Shown: positions 18,137-26,200 of the stretch, in pieces
Numbering within the stretch: the stretch's first letter is position 1
Layout: each line of letters opens with the position of its first letter
Origin: Ramlibacter alkalitolerans
Lineage (GTDB): Bacteria; Pseudomonadota; Gammaproteobacteria; Burkholderiales; Burkholderiaceae_C
Assembly: GCF_016722765.1 (NCBI RefSeq)
Contig: NZ_JAEQND010000005.1
Span: 1-64,000 of the forward strand
Direction of reading: 5' to 3'
DNA length: 64,000 nucleotides
Translations under genes and position numbers: made by a program
The notes under the pieces: generated by a model
What the model was told of the DNA's origin: nothing
Seen by the model: only the letters and a program-made list of their open reading frames with translations
Database searches by the model: none

Positions 18137-19453
18137 ATGAAGTTTCGTTCCGTCCTTGCCGCCGCCCTGCTCGGCGCGGCCGCTGCGGGCGCCTTCGCCC
18201 AGGCCAAGGAGCAGTTCTTCCCGCTGCTGTCCTACCGCACCGGCCCCTACGCGCCCAACGGCACGCCGTGGGCCAACGGCAAGCAGGACTACATCAAGAT
18301 GATCAACGCCCGCGACGGCGGCATCAACGGCGTGAAGCTCACGTTCGAGGAATGCGAGACCGGCTACGCCACCGACCGCGGCGTCGAGTGCTACGAGCGC
18401 CTGAAGGGCCGGGCCGGCGTGACGCTGTTCGACCCGCAGGCCACCGGCATCACCTTCGCGCTGACCGAGAAGGTGGACAAGGACAAGATCCCGCTGATCA
18501 CCGTGGGCTACGGCCTGTCGGTGGCCCAGGACGGCAGCGCCTTCAAGTGGAACTTCCCGATCCTGGGCAGCTACTGGACCGGCTCCGACATCCTGATCCA
18601 GCACATCGCCAAGAAGGAAGGCGGCCTCGACAAGCTCAAGGGCAAGAAGATCGCCCTCGTGTACCACGACTCGCCCTTCGGCAAGGAGCCGATCCCGCTG
18701 CTGCAGGAGCGGGCGAAGATGCACGGCTTCACGCTCGACCTGATCCCCGTCACCGCGCCCGGCGTCGAACAGAAGGCGGCCTGGCTGCAGGTGCGCCAGC
18801 AGCGGCCCGACTACGTGCTGCTGTGGGGCTGGGGCGTGATGAACTCCACCGCCCTGAAGGAAGCGCAGGCCACGGGCTATCCGCGCGAGAAGATGTACGG
18901 CGTGTGGTGGGCCGGCGCCGAGCCGGACGTCAAGGACGTCGCCGATGGTGCCAAGGGCTACAACGCGCTCGCCCTGCAGCACGGCGCCGACCACGACTCC
19001 AAGGTGGTGAAGGACATCCTCAAGTACGTGCACGACAAGGGCCAGGGCACGGGCCCGAAGGACGAAGTCGGCTCGGTGCTGTACATGCGCGGCCTGATCA
19101 TCCAGATGCTGGGCGTGGAGGCGGTGCGGCGCGCGCAGGAGCGCTTCGGCAAGGGCAAGGTCATGACGTCCGAGCAGGTGCGCTGGGGCCTGGAGAACCT
19201 GAACCTGGACCAGAAGAAGCTGGACGCGCTGGGCTTCGCCGGCGTGATGCGCCCGGTCAGCACCTCCTGCCAGGACCACATGGGTTCCACCTGGGCCCGC
19301 ATCCAGACCTGGGACGGCAAGCAGTGGAAGTTCACCAGCGACTGGTACCAGGCCGATGAACAGATCATCAAGCCGATGGTGAAGACCGGCGCCGAGAAGT
19401 ACCTGGCGGACAAGAAGCTGCAGCGTCGGCCGGCCACCGACTGCGGTTCCTGA
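18137..19453 (+). CDS. branched-chain-type ABC substrate-binding protein
   Basis: The 438-residue periplasmic receptor opens with a signal peptide (MKFRSVLAAALLGAAAAG, cut after AFAQA). The body is a LivJ-like two-lobe binding fold (YRTGPYAPNGTPWANG near residue 34, then RVTLFDPQATG-type segments). It is longer than amino-acid LivJ proteins (about 370), as is common for receptors of aromatic or other organic acids in Burkholderiales. GAGGAGA lies nine bases before the ATG. It serves the surrounding LivGHMF genes. The ligand is inferred only from the flanking CoA ligases: probably a carboxylic acid. Confidence 0.88.
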   Translation: MKFRSVLAAALLGAAAAGAFAQAKEQFFPLLSYRTGPYAPNGTPWANGKQDYIKMINARDGGINGVKLTFEECETGYATDRGVECYERLKGRAGVTLFDPQATGITFALTEKVDKDKIPLITVGYGLSVAQDGSAFKWNFPILGSYWTGSDILIQHIAKKEGGLDKLKGKKIALVYHDSPFGKEPIPLLQERAKMHGFTLDLIPVTAPGVEQKAAWLQVRQQRPDYVLLWGWGVMNSTALKEAQATGYPREKMYGVWWAGAEPDVKDVADGAKGYNALALQHGADHDSKVVKDILKYVHDKGQGTGPKDEVGSVLYMRGLIIQMLGVEAVRRAQERFGKGKVMTSEQVRWGLENLNLDQKKLDALGFAGVMRPVSTSCQDHMGSTWARIQTWDGKQWKFTSDWYQADEQIIKPMVKTGAEKYLADKKLQRRPATDCGS

Positions 19454-19461
19454 TCTGACTT

Positions 19462-19563
19462 GCTCCCTCCCCTTCGGGGGAGGGTTGGGGTGGGGGCATG
19501 CCATGCGCTGACTGCCCGCACCGCGTGCCCCCATCCCAGCCTTCCCCCAGAGGGGGAAGGAGC
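19462..19563. repeat. cruciform-type intergenic repeat
   Basis: Two related arms face each other: GCTCCCTCCCCTTCGGGGGA and onward (19462-19501) and its near-complement ending CCCCCAGAGGGGGAAGGAGC (19523-19563). Each arm also folds on itself (CTCCCCTTCGGGGGAG; CTTCCCCCAGAGGGGGAAG). The element lies inside the transporter operon, between the binding-protein stop and the livF-like start. A decayed relative is at 26131-26195. Confidence 0.75.
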
Positions 19564-19581
19564 AAAACCGAAGACCATCCC

Positions 19582-20391
19582 ATGGAACAACGGAACATCG
19601 TCCTCAACGTCAACGGCATCGAGGTCATCTACAACCACGTGATCCTCGTGCTCAAGGGCGTGTCGCTGCAGGTGCCCGAAGGCGGGATCGCGGCGCTGCT
19701 CGGGGGCAACGGGGCCGGCAAGACGACCACGCTGCGCGCCGTCTCCAACCTGCTCCGGGGCGAACGCGGCCACGTGACCAAGGGCTCGATCGAGCTGCGC
19801 GGCGAGCGCATCGAGAACCTCACGCCGTCCGAACTGGTGCAGCGCGGCGTGGTGCAGGTGATGGAGGGACGGCACTGCTTCGCCCACCTCACGATCGAGG
19901 AGAACCTGCTGACCGGCGCCTACACGCGCTCCAGCCGCGGCGAGGTCGCCGCCAACCTCGAGAAGGTCTACAACTATTTCCCGCGGCTGAAGCAGCGCCG
20001 CAGCTCGCAGGCCGCCTACACCTCCGGCGGCGAGCAGCAGATGTGCGCGATCGGCCGCGCGCTCATGGCCAGCCCCAGCCTGGTGCTGCTCGACGAACCC
20101 TCCATGGGCCTGGCGCCGCAGATCGTGGAGGAAGTGTTCGAGATCGTGAAGGACCTCAACGCCCGCGAGAAGGTGACCTTCCTGCTGGCGGAGCAGAACA
20201 CCAACATGGCGCTGAAGTACGCCGACTACGGCTACATCCTGGAAAGCGGCCGCATCGTCATGGATGGCCCGGCGAGCGAACTGGCCAACAACGAGGACGT
20301 CAAGGAGTTCTACCTCGGGGTCGGCGGCGGCGAGCGCAAGAGTTTCCGCGCCGTCAAGAGCTACAAGCGGCGCAAGCGCTGGCTGGCCTGA
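19582..20391 (+). CDS. branched-chain-type ABC transporter ATPase (LivF-like)
   Basis: The 269-residue ATPase carries Walker A GGNGAGKTTT (41-50), a modified signature YTSGGEQQMCAIGRAL, and Walker B SLVLLDEPSMGLAP, typical of LivF. The C-terminus has a basic tail (SFRAVKSYKRRKRWLA) beyond the usual LivF end, which I have no role for. It completes the LivGHM/binding-protein set, although a repeat element separates it from the receptor gene. The next gene is an adenylate-forming enzyme 23 bases on, which ties transport to substrate activation. Confidence 0.9.
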   Translation: MEQRNIVLNVNGIEVIYNHVILVLKGVSLQVPEGGIAALLGGNGAGKTTTLRAVSNLLRGERGHVTKGSIELRGERIENLTPSELVQRGVVQVMEGRHCFAHLTIEENLLTGAYTRSSRGEVAANLEKVYNYFPRLKQRRSSQAAYTSGGEQQMCAIGRALMASPSLVLLDEPSMGLAPQIVEEVFEIVKDLNAREKVTFLLAEQNTNMALKYADYGYILESGRIVMDGPASELANNEDVKEFYLGVGGGERKSFRAVKSYKRRKRWLA

Positions 20392-20414
20392 AGCAGCAGA
20401 GGAAAGAAACGAGC

Positions 20415-21662
20415 ATGCAGGACTACTACGACAGCCTCGAGACGAGGCCGGCCGCCGAGCGCGAAGCCGAACTCATGGCGGCGCTGCCGGCGCAGGTGGC
20501 GCACGCGCAGCGCGCCACCGCCGCCTACCGCGAGATCCTCGAAGGCGTCGATGCCGACAAGATCCGCTCGCGCGCAGCGCTGGCGAAGCTGCCCGTCACG
20601 CGCAAGCACGAACTGCTGGAGCGCCAGCAGGCTCAGCGCGCGAGCGACCCCTTCGGCGGCTTCGCCGCGGTGGTGCGCGGGCCGGCCATGCCCCGCATCT
20701 TCGCCTCGCCGGGGCCGATCTACGAACCGGACGGCAGCCCGCGCGACTACTGGCGCATGGGGCGCGCCCTGTTCGCCGCCGGCTTCCGCGGCGGCGACCT
20801 GGTGCACAACAGCTTCAGCTACCACATGACGCCCGGCGCCTTCCTGATGGAATCCGGCGCGCACGCCGTGGGCTGCACGGTGTTCCCGGCCGGCGTCGGC
20901 CAGACCGAGCAGCAGTTGCAGGCCATCGCGGAACTCCGGCCGACCTGCTACACCGGCACCCCGAGCTTCCTGCGCATCCTGGTGGAAAAGGCCCGGGAGT
21001 CCGGCAGCGACATCGCCAGCCTGCGCAAGGGCCTGGTGGGCGGTGAAGCCTTCCCCCCCAGCCTGCGCGACTGGTTCCTCGAACACGGCCTGCACGTCTA
21101 CCAGAGCTATGCCACCGCCGACCTGGGCCTGATCGCCTACGAGACCGCCGCGCGCGAAGGCATGCTGGTCGACGAAAGCGTGATCCTGGAGATCGTGCGC
21201 CCTGGCACCCGCGACCCGGTCGCGCCCGGCGAGGTGGGCGAGGTGGTGGTCACGACGCTCAATGCCGCCTATCCGCTGATCCGCTTCGGCACCGGCGACC
21301 TGTCGGCGCTGCTGCCCGGCGAGGACCCCACGGGCCGCACCAACATGCGCATCAAGGGCTGGCTGGGCCGGGCCGACCAGACCACCAAGATCCGCGGCAT
21401 GTTCGTGCACCCCGGCCAGGTGGCCGACATCGCCCGCCGCTTCCCCGAGATCGTCCGGGCCCGTCTCGTCGTCAGCGGCGAGATGGCCAACGACGTGATG
21501 ACGCTGAAGGTGGAGACCGCCGCCAGCGCCGACGGGCTCGGTGCGCGCATCGGCGACGCCGTGCGCGACGTCACCAAGCTGCGCGCCGACATCCAGCTCG
21601 TCGAGCCGGGCACCCTGCCCAACGACGGCAAGGTGATCGAGGACGCGCGCAGCTACAAGTAA
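20415..21662 (+). CDS. phenylacetate-CoA ligase-like protein with altered P-loop
   Basis: A 415-residue protein of the PaaK-like adenylate-forming group (TGTPSFLRILVEKA, GEAFPPSLRDWF, then a C-terminal FVHPGQVADI region that resembles FVHP of PaaK). Where PaaK has the ATP-gripping S-S-G-T-T-G-K motif, this chain reads ASPGPIYEPDG (residues 97-107), without the TTGK. The rest of the fold looks intact and there is no frameshift. Either the family binds ATP in another way or it has changed its chemistry. It is the last gene of the ABC-transporter operon. Confidence 0.75.
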   Translation: MQDYYDSLETRPAAEREAELMAALPAQVAHAQRATAAYREILEGVDADKIRSRAALAKLPVTRKHELLERQQAQRASDPFGGFAAVVRGPAMPRIFASPGPIYEPDGSPRDYWRMGRALFAAGFRGGDLVHNSFSYHMTPGAFLMESGAHAVGCTVFPAGVGQTEQQLQAIAELRPTCYTGTPSFLRILVEKARESGSDIASLRKGLVGGEAFPPSLRDWFLEHGLHVYQSYATADLGLIAYETAAREGMLVDESVILEIVRPGTRDPVAPGEVGEVVVTTLNAAYPLIRFGTGDLSALLPGEDPTGRTNMRIKGWLGRADQTTKIRGMFVHPGQVADIARRFPEIVRARLVVSGEMANDVMTLKVETAASADGLGARIGDAVRDVTKLRADIQLVEPGTLPNDGKVIEDARSYK

Positions 21663-21780
21663 GACGGAAGCACCAAGGCGCGCGGCCCTATCGCCCGTGC
21701 GGCGCGGGCATACTTTCGGGCGTACGTAGTTCCCGTCGTGTCCGGCGGTCGGCGCGAGCCCAACATGATGCGTTCTTGCA

Positions 21781-21792
21781 TTGTCCGGACAA
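21781..21792. promoter_or_regulatory. 12-bp perfect palindrome before the first Bug gene
   Basis: TTGTCCGGACAA is fully symmetric and lies 19 bases before the ATG at 21812. A half-like TGTCCGGC lies 40 bases further up. It may be an operator or chance; no adjacent regulator gene points to a ligand. Confidence 0.3.
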
Positions 21793-21811
21793 CTTTCCTT
21801 CAGGAGACCCA

Positions 21812-22798
21812 ATGAAAAAACTGATCCAGTCGCTCGTGCCGCTGGCCCTCGTCGCCGCCGCCTTCGGCGCTTCGGCCCAGGACTTCCCCGGCAGCAAGCC
21901 GATCACCATCATCGTGCCCTTCGCGGCCGGCGGCCCCACCGACAAGGTCGCGCGCGACCTCGCCGAAGCGCTGCGCAAGCCGCTCGGCGGCGCCACGGTG
22001 ATCGTGGACAACGCCGCCGGCGCGGGCGGCTCGATCGGCGCCAACAAGGTCGCCAAGGCCCCCGCCGACGGCCACACGCTGCTGGTCCACCACATCGGCA
22101 TGGCGACCATGCCCACGCTGGTGCGCAACATCCCCTTCAACGTCGAGAACGACTTCGAATACGTCGGCCTGATCAACGACGTGCCGATGACGATCATCGC
22201 CAAGCCCACGATCCCGGCCAACAACTGGAAGGAACTCGTGGCCTGGATCCAGGCCAACAAGGGCAAGATCAACCTGGGCAACGCCGGCGTCGGCTCCGCT
22301 TCGCACCTGTGCGGCATGCTGTTCCAGCACGCGATGGGCGTGGACATGACGGCCGTGCCGTACAAGGGCACCGGCCCCGCCATGACGGACCTGATGGGCG
22401 GCCAGATCGACATCATGTGCGACCAGACCACCAACACCACCGGCGTCATCGAAGGCAAGAAGGTGAAGGTGTTCGCCGTCACCACGCCCAAGCGCCTGGG
22501 CATCCCCGTCCTGAAGGACGTGCCGACGCTGCAGGAACTCGGCGTGAAGGACTTCAACGTCTCGATCTTCCACGGCCTCTACGCGCCCAAGGGCACGCCC
22601 GCCCCGGTGCTCAAGAAGCTCAACGACGCCCTCAAGGCCGCCCTGAAGGACCCGGACTTCGTCAAGCGCGAGGAAGCCCTCGGCGCCGTGGTCGTGAACG
22701 ACCGCCGCACCGACCCGGCCGAGCACAAGAAGTTCGTCAAGTCCGAGATCAACAAGTGGAGCCCCCTGATCAAGCAGGCCGGCGTGTACGTGGACTGA
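21812..22798 (+). CDS. Bug/TctC family periplasmic binding protein
   Basis: A 328-residue extracytoplasmic receptor of the tripartite tricarboxylate type. The signal peptide runs to about residue 23 (AAFGASAQ). The family motif [21 protein letters not shown] follows, with [13 protein letters not shown] around residues 68-80 and a Cys-bearing segment SHLCGMLF. Bug proteins bind small carboxylates, amino-acid derivatives or aromatic acids. No TctA or TctB membrane gene is in the window, as with most Bug proteins of this order. CAGGAGA before the ATG gives a firm start. A second Bug gene follows directly. Confidence 0.9.
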   Translation: MKKLIQSLVPLALVAAAFGASAQDFPGSKPITIIVPFAAGGPTDKVARDLAEALRKPLGGATVIVDNAAGAGGSIGANKVAKAPADGHTLLVHHIGMATMPTLVRNIPFNVENDFEYVGLINDVPMTIIAKPTIPANNWKELVAWIQANKGKINLGNAGVGSASHLCGMLFQHAMGVDMTAVPYKGTGPAMTDLMGGQIDIMCDQTTNTTGVIEGKKVKVFAVTTPKRLGIPVLKDVPTLQELGVKDFNVSIFHGLYAPKGTPAPVLKKLNDALKAALKDPDFVKREEALGAVVVNDRRTDPAEHKKFVKSEINKWSPLIKQAGVYVD

Positions 22799-22805
22799 CC
22801 CGGTG

Positions 22806-23822
22806 ATGCGCAATACCCCCTCCGCTTCGCGGCGGCGCCTGGTCTCGGGCGCCGGCCTGCTCGCGCTCGGTCTCGTGCCGGGCCTGTCGCTGGCGCAGGG
22901 CGCCTGGCCGGCCAAACCGGTGCGCATCGTCGTGCCCTTCAACGCCGGCGGCACCACCGACATCCTGGCCCGCGCCGTCGCGCAGGAACTGACCAAGTCG
23001 CTCGGCCAGTCCTTCGTGGTGGAGAACAAGGCCGGCGCCGGCGGCAACATCGGCGCCGACATCGTGGCGCACGCGGCGCCCGACGGCTATACGCTGCTGA
23101 TGGGAACCGTGGGCACCCACGCCATCAACAAGTCGCTGTACTCGAAGATGCCCTTCGACCACGTGAAGGACTTCCAGCCGATCACGCTGGTGGCGGGCGT
23201 CCCGAACGTGATGGTGGTCAACGCCGAGAAGGCGGCCGCGCGCGGCATCCGCAACGTGCAGGACTTCATCAAGTACGCCAAGGCCAATCCCGGCAAGCTG
23301 AACATGGCCTCGAGCGGCAACGGCACCTCGATCCACCTCGCCGGCGAGCTGTTCAAGACCATGAGCGGGACGTACATGACGCACTTCCCGTTCACCGGCT
23401 CCAACCCGGCCTTGCTGAGCCTGATGTCCGGCGACATGGACGTGATGTTCGACAACCTGCCTTCCTCGATGGCGCACATCAAGGCCGGCAAGCTCAAGGC
23501 GCTGGCGGTGACGAGTGCGAGCCGCTCGGCCGCGCTGCCGGACGTGCCGACCGTGGAGGAAGCCGGCGGTGCCACGCTCAAGGGCTACGAGGCGAGCTCC
23601 TGGTTCGGCCTGCTGGCACCGGCCGGCACGCCGATGGAAATCGTCAACCGGATCCAGCAGGAGACGGCGAAGGCCCTGGCCACGCCGGCCATGAAGGAAC
23701 GCCTGCAGGCCCAGGGCGCGATCCCCAGCGGCAACACGCCGGCCCAGTTCGCCCAGATGATCGACCGCGAAACGAAGAAGTGGGCGGCGGTGGTGAAGGC
23801 GTCGGGCGCCAAGGTCGACTGA
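22806..23822 (+). CDS. Bug/TctC family periplasmic binding protein
   Basis: The 338-residue protein begins with an arginine-rich signal ([18 protein letters not shown]) that may use the Tat route, then [21 protein letters not shown] and [18 protein letters not shown], the Bug/TctC core. It starts seven bases after the stop of another Bug gene; GTG at 22803 is an alternative start in the same frame. The two are only moderately similar, so they may take different ligands. The gene ends at an inverted repeat shared with the convergent DUF1840 gene. Confidence 0.9.
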   Translation: MRNTPSASRRRLVSGAGLLALGLVPGLSLAQGAWPAKPVRIVVPFNAGGTTDILARAVAQELTKSLGQSFVVENKAGAGGNIGADIVAHAAPDGYTLLMGTVGTHAINKSLYSKMPFDHVKDFQPITLVAGVPNVMVVNAEKAAARGIRNVQDFIKYAKANPGKLNMASSGNGTSIHLAGELFKTMSGTYMTHFPFTGSNPALLSLMSGDMDVMFDNLPSSMAHIKAGKLKALAVTSASRSAALPDVPTVEEAGGATLKGYEASSWFGLLAPAGTPMEIVNRIQQETAKALATPAMKERLQAQGAIPSGNTPAQFAQMIDRETKKWAAVVKASGAKVD

Positions 23823-23826
23823 GGAG

Positions 23827-23895
23827 GTTGGGCGTTAGGCGTCCGGCGTTGAGCGGCACTCCCCACGCTCAACGCCCAACGCTCCACGCTCAACC
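23827..23895. repeat. intergenic inverted repeat (copy 2 of the CAACGCT family)
   Basis: Left arm GTTGGGCGTTAGGCGTCCGG (from 23827) with CGGCGTTGAGCG, right arm CGCTCAACGCCCAACGCTCC (from 23866). It fills the gap between two convergent genes and could act as a two-way terminator. It shares GTTGGGCGTT and the CAACGCT unit with the element at 16933-17018 but lacks the long tandem array. Confidence 0.75.
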
Positions 23896-23899
23896 CCCC

Positions 23900-24223
23900 C
23901 TACACCCCCCAGACGATCTCCTTCTGCTCCTTCTCGCAGCGCCTGAGCATGTCGATGAAGGGCACCGCCCGCTGGCGCAGCGAGATGGCGTCGAACTTCG
24001 GGGGCACCTGCCCCTTGGCCTTCGCCTCCTCGATCGTCGCCTGCTGTTCGGCCTCTTCCTGGGCGATCGCCTGTTCCAGCTTCGTCACCGCCGCGGGGAT
24101 CTCCTCGGGCAGGATGATGCCCTTGGGCCCCGGGTCCTTGCCGATGATCTGCAGCACGCGCCGCCCATTGGGTTCCAGCATGATCAGGTCGCCGGCGGCC
24201 TTGGATTTGAACTTGTAGAGCAT
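23900..24223 (-). CDS. DUF1840 family protein
   Basis: The 107-residue protein opens MLYKFKSKAAGDLIMLEPNG, the signature of the DUF1840 family of small cytoplasmic proteins found in betaproteobacteria. The middle is a charged helix (KLEQAIAQEEAEQQATIEEA) and the end (LRQRAVPFIDMLRRCEKE) is also conserved in the family. Its function is unknown. Its ATG overlaps the stop of the methyltransferase gene, so the two are translated together, which hints at a link with membrane lipid modification, though this is only context. Confidence 0.85.
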   Translation of the reverse strand: MLYKFKSKAAGDLIMLEPNGRRVLQIIGKDPGPKGIILPEEIPAAVTKLEQAIAQEEAEQQATIEEAKAKGQVPPKFDAISLRQRAVPFIDMLRRCEKEQKEIVWGV

Positions 24224-25485
24224 CAGCGGTAGATGTACTCGCGGTTGAAGGGATAGGCCGACTGCGCACCGCGCAGGGCGCCCGTGTTCATCTTGCCATC
24301 CGGCCGCGTCGCCAGGAACTGGTGCAGCGAAATCCAGCCGTGCTCGAAGCAGGTGGCGGAGCCCGCCAGGTACAGCCGGTAGGCCCGCAGCACCCGGCCG
24401 CCGTCCTCCGGGCCGTGGGTGCTCTCGAGCACGACGCGGGCTTCCTCCAGCTGCTCCTCCAGGCCGTCGGACCAGGCCCAGAGTGTGCGCGCATAGTGCG
24501 GCCGCAGGTTCTCGGCGTCCACCATCTCGAGCCCGCCCATCGCCATCTCGCGCAGCACCAGGCTGGCGTGCAGCAGTTCCCCGCCCGGGAAGATGTACTT
24601 GCCGATGAACTCGCCCATGCCGGCCCCGAGCTGGCCCGGCTCCAGCGCACCGGCGGTGATGCCGTGGTTCATCACCAGGCCGCCGGGCGCCAGCAGGCGA
24701 AAGATCTTGCTGAAGTAGGCCGTCATGTTGACCTGGCCGACGTGCTCGAACATGCCGACCGAGGCGATCTTGTCGAAGGACTGGCCCTCGTCGAGCTCGC
24801 GGTAGTCCAGCAGCAGCAGCTTCACGCGGTCCTGCAGGCCGCGCTCGCGGATCAGCCGGTTCACGTAGGCGTGCTGGTTCTGCGACAGGGTGATGCCGGT
24901 CGCCTGCACCCCGTAGTGCTCCGCCGCCCACAGCAGCAGGCCGCCCCAACCGGCGCCGATATCGAGGAAGCGCTCGCCGGGCTGGAGCATCAGCTTGCGG
25001 CAGATGTGATCCAGCTTGGCTTCCTGCGCCTGGGCGAGCGAGAAGTCCGGTTCGCGGAAGTACGCGCAGGAGTACACCCGGCGCGGATCGAGCCACACGT
25101 CGTAGAAGTCGTCCGAGATGTCGTAGTGGAAGCGGATCTGCTCCGAATCCTTCTGCGGGCTGTGCAGCGCGATCGAGCGCGCGCGCCGCATCAGCTGGGT
25201 CCACCAACTGGTGTCGCTCGGAACCGGGCTGCCGGGCAGCAGGCCGACGGCCGCCGCCATCACGTCGCGCATGCGGCCGTGGATGCGCACCCGCTGCTCC
25301 ACGTAGTCTTCGGCGACATGGCCGATCTGTCCGGCCGCCAGCGTGGCGACGCCGGACCAGTCCTCGAATTCGAGCCGCACCGCCGCATCCACGGGCCCGA
25401 TCCGTTTGCCGCCGGGAAGGCCGATGGCAAGCGGAACCGGCAAGTCTGCGAGTTGTATTTCGATCTTGCGCAGCAGGGGTTCCAT
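24223..25485 (-). CDS. cyclopropane-fatty-acyl-phospholipid synthase-like methyltransferase
   Basis: The 420-residue enzyme is of the CFA synthase family, which moves a methylene from S-adenosylmethionine onto the double bond of membrane lipids. The SAM-binding motif is FLDIGAGWGGLLLWAAEHYG (about residues 174-193). Just before it is the family's RVYSCAYF, and later come FDKIASVGMFEHVG and VMNHGIT. Start: ATG at MEPLLRKIE; a TTG 12 codons earlier is less likely. It is divergent from a marR gene, across a short operator-like palindrome, and may be under its control. Confidence 0.87.
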   Translation of the reverse strand: MEPLLRKIEIQLADLPVPLAIGLPGGKRIGPVDAAVRLEFEDWSGVATLAAGQIGHVAEDYVEQRVRIHGRMRDVMAAAVGLLPGSPVPSDTSWWTQLMRRARSIALHSPQKDSEQIRFHYDISDDFYDVWLDPRRVYSCAYFREPDFSLAQAQEAKLDHICRKLMLQPGERFLDIGAGWGGLLLWAAEHYGVQATGITLSQNQHAYVNRLIRERGLQDRVKLLLLDYRELDEGQSFDKIASVGMFEHVGQVNMTAYFSKIFRLLAPGGLVMNHGITAGALEPGQLGAGMGEFIGKYIFPGGELLHASLVLREMAMGGLEMVDAENLRPHYARTLWAWSDGLEEQLEEARVVLESTHGPEDGGRVLRAYRLYLAGSATCFEHGWISLHQFLATRPDGKMNTGALRGAQSAYPFNREYIYR

Positions 25486-25583
25486 GGGCAAATTCTTGCC
25501 ACGGCCGGCACGAGGCGTCAACGCCGCGGCTGTAGGACAGCGGCGCTTCCTCGCGCCCGCGGCACTGTTGCTTGCGGACCAAT

Positions 25584-25601
25584 TAGTTCAAGCCTAAACT
25601 A
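25584..25601. promoter_or_regulatory. putative MarR operator
   Basis: TAGTT-CAAGCCTA-AACTA is an inverted repeat of 5-bp arms in an AT-rich patch between the divergent methyltransferase and marR genes, 26 bases before the marR ATG. AT-rich palindromes of this kind are usual for MarR regulators, which often control themselves and the divergent gene. Confidence 0.5.
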
Positions 25602-25626
25602 TTCAGCCGCAACCGAAAGGACGACG

Positions 25627-26106
25627 ATGGACATGGAAGCGCGCGCCCACAGCGAGCACCCGGAGGCGCTGCGCCTCTGGCTGCGCCTGCTGACCTGCAC
25701 GCAACTGGTCGAAAAGCAGGTGCGCACCCGCCTGCGCGAGCGCTTCGACACCACCTTGCCGCGCTTCGACCTGATGGCGCAGCTCGAACGCACGCCGGCC
25801 GGGCTGAAGATGAACGAGCTGTCGCGCCGCATGATGGTCACCGGCGGCAACGTCACCGGCATCACCGACCAGCTCGTGACCGAGGGCCTGGTCGAACGCA
25901 TCGACGTGGAAGGCGACCGCCGCGCCTGCCGCGTGCGCCTCACGGCCCGCGGCCGCAAGCAGTTCCAGGAGATGGCGCGCCAGCACGAAGGCTGGATCGT
26001 CGAAGCCTTCGCCGGCCTGAACGAGAAGGAAATCGCCACCCTGCACAAGCTGCTGGGGAAGGTGAAGGAACACGCCAGCCCGGCACGCCAGGAGGCCGAG
26101 GCATGA
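25627..26106 (+). CDS. MarR family transcriptional regulator
   Basis: A 159-residue winged-helix regulator. The recognition region is MNELSRRMMVTGGNVTGITDQLV (residues 67-89), followed by the wing VEGDRRACRVRLT with its Asp-Arg-Arg. MarR dimers typically let go of DNA on binding aromatic acids or their CoA thioesters. A CoA ligase of the benzoate type begins 94 bp downstream on the same strand, which fits a regulator of aromatic-acid activation. An AT-rich palindrome lies just upstream. Confidence 0.88.
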   Translation: MDMEARAHSEHPEALRLWLRLLTCTQLVEKQVRTRLRERFDTTLPRFDLMAQLERTPAGLKMNELSRRMMVTGGNVTGITDQLVTEGLVERIDVEGDRRACRVRLTARGRKQFQEMARQHEGWIVEAFAGLNEKEIATLHKLLGKVKEHASPARQEAEA

Positions 26107-26130
26107 GCGCCGCACGGCCGCCCGAAGGCG

Positions 26131-26195
26131 CTCGCCCCCTGCGCTCGCGGAGGGGGGAGGCGAAGGCCGCACATTGGACAAGGCTGGGGGAGGGA
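26131..26195. repeat. decayed member of the CCCTCCCC repeat family
   Basis: CTCGCCCCCTGCGCTCGCGG then GGGGGGAGG and, further on, AAGGCTGGGGGAGGG. It resembles the arms of the element at 19462-19563 but the symmetry is broken. Its last part (GGGGGAGGG) doubles as the ribosome site of the CoA ligase that starts at 26201. Confidence 0.45.
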
Positions 26196-26200
26196 GTCGA

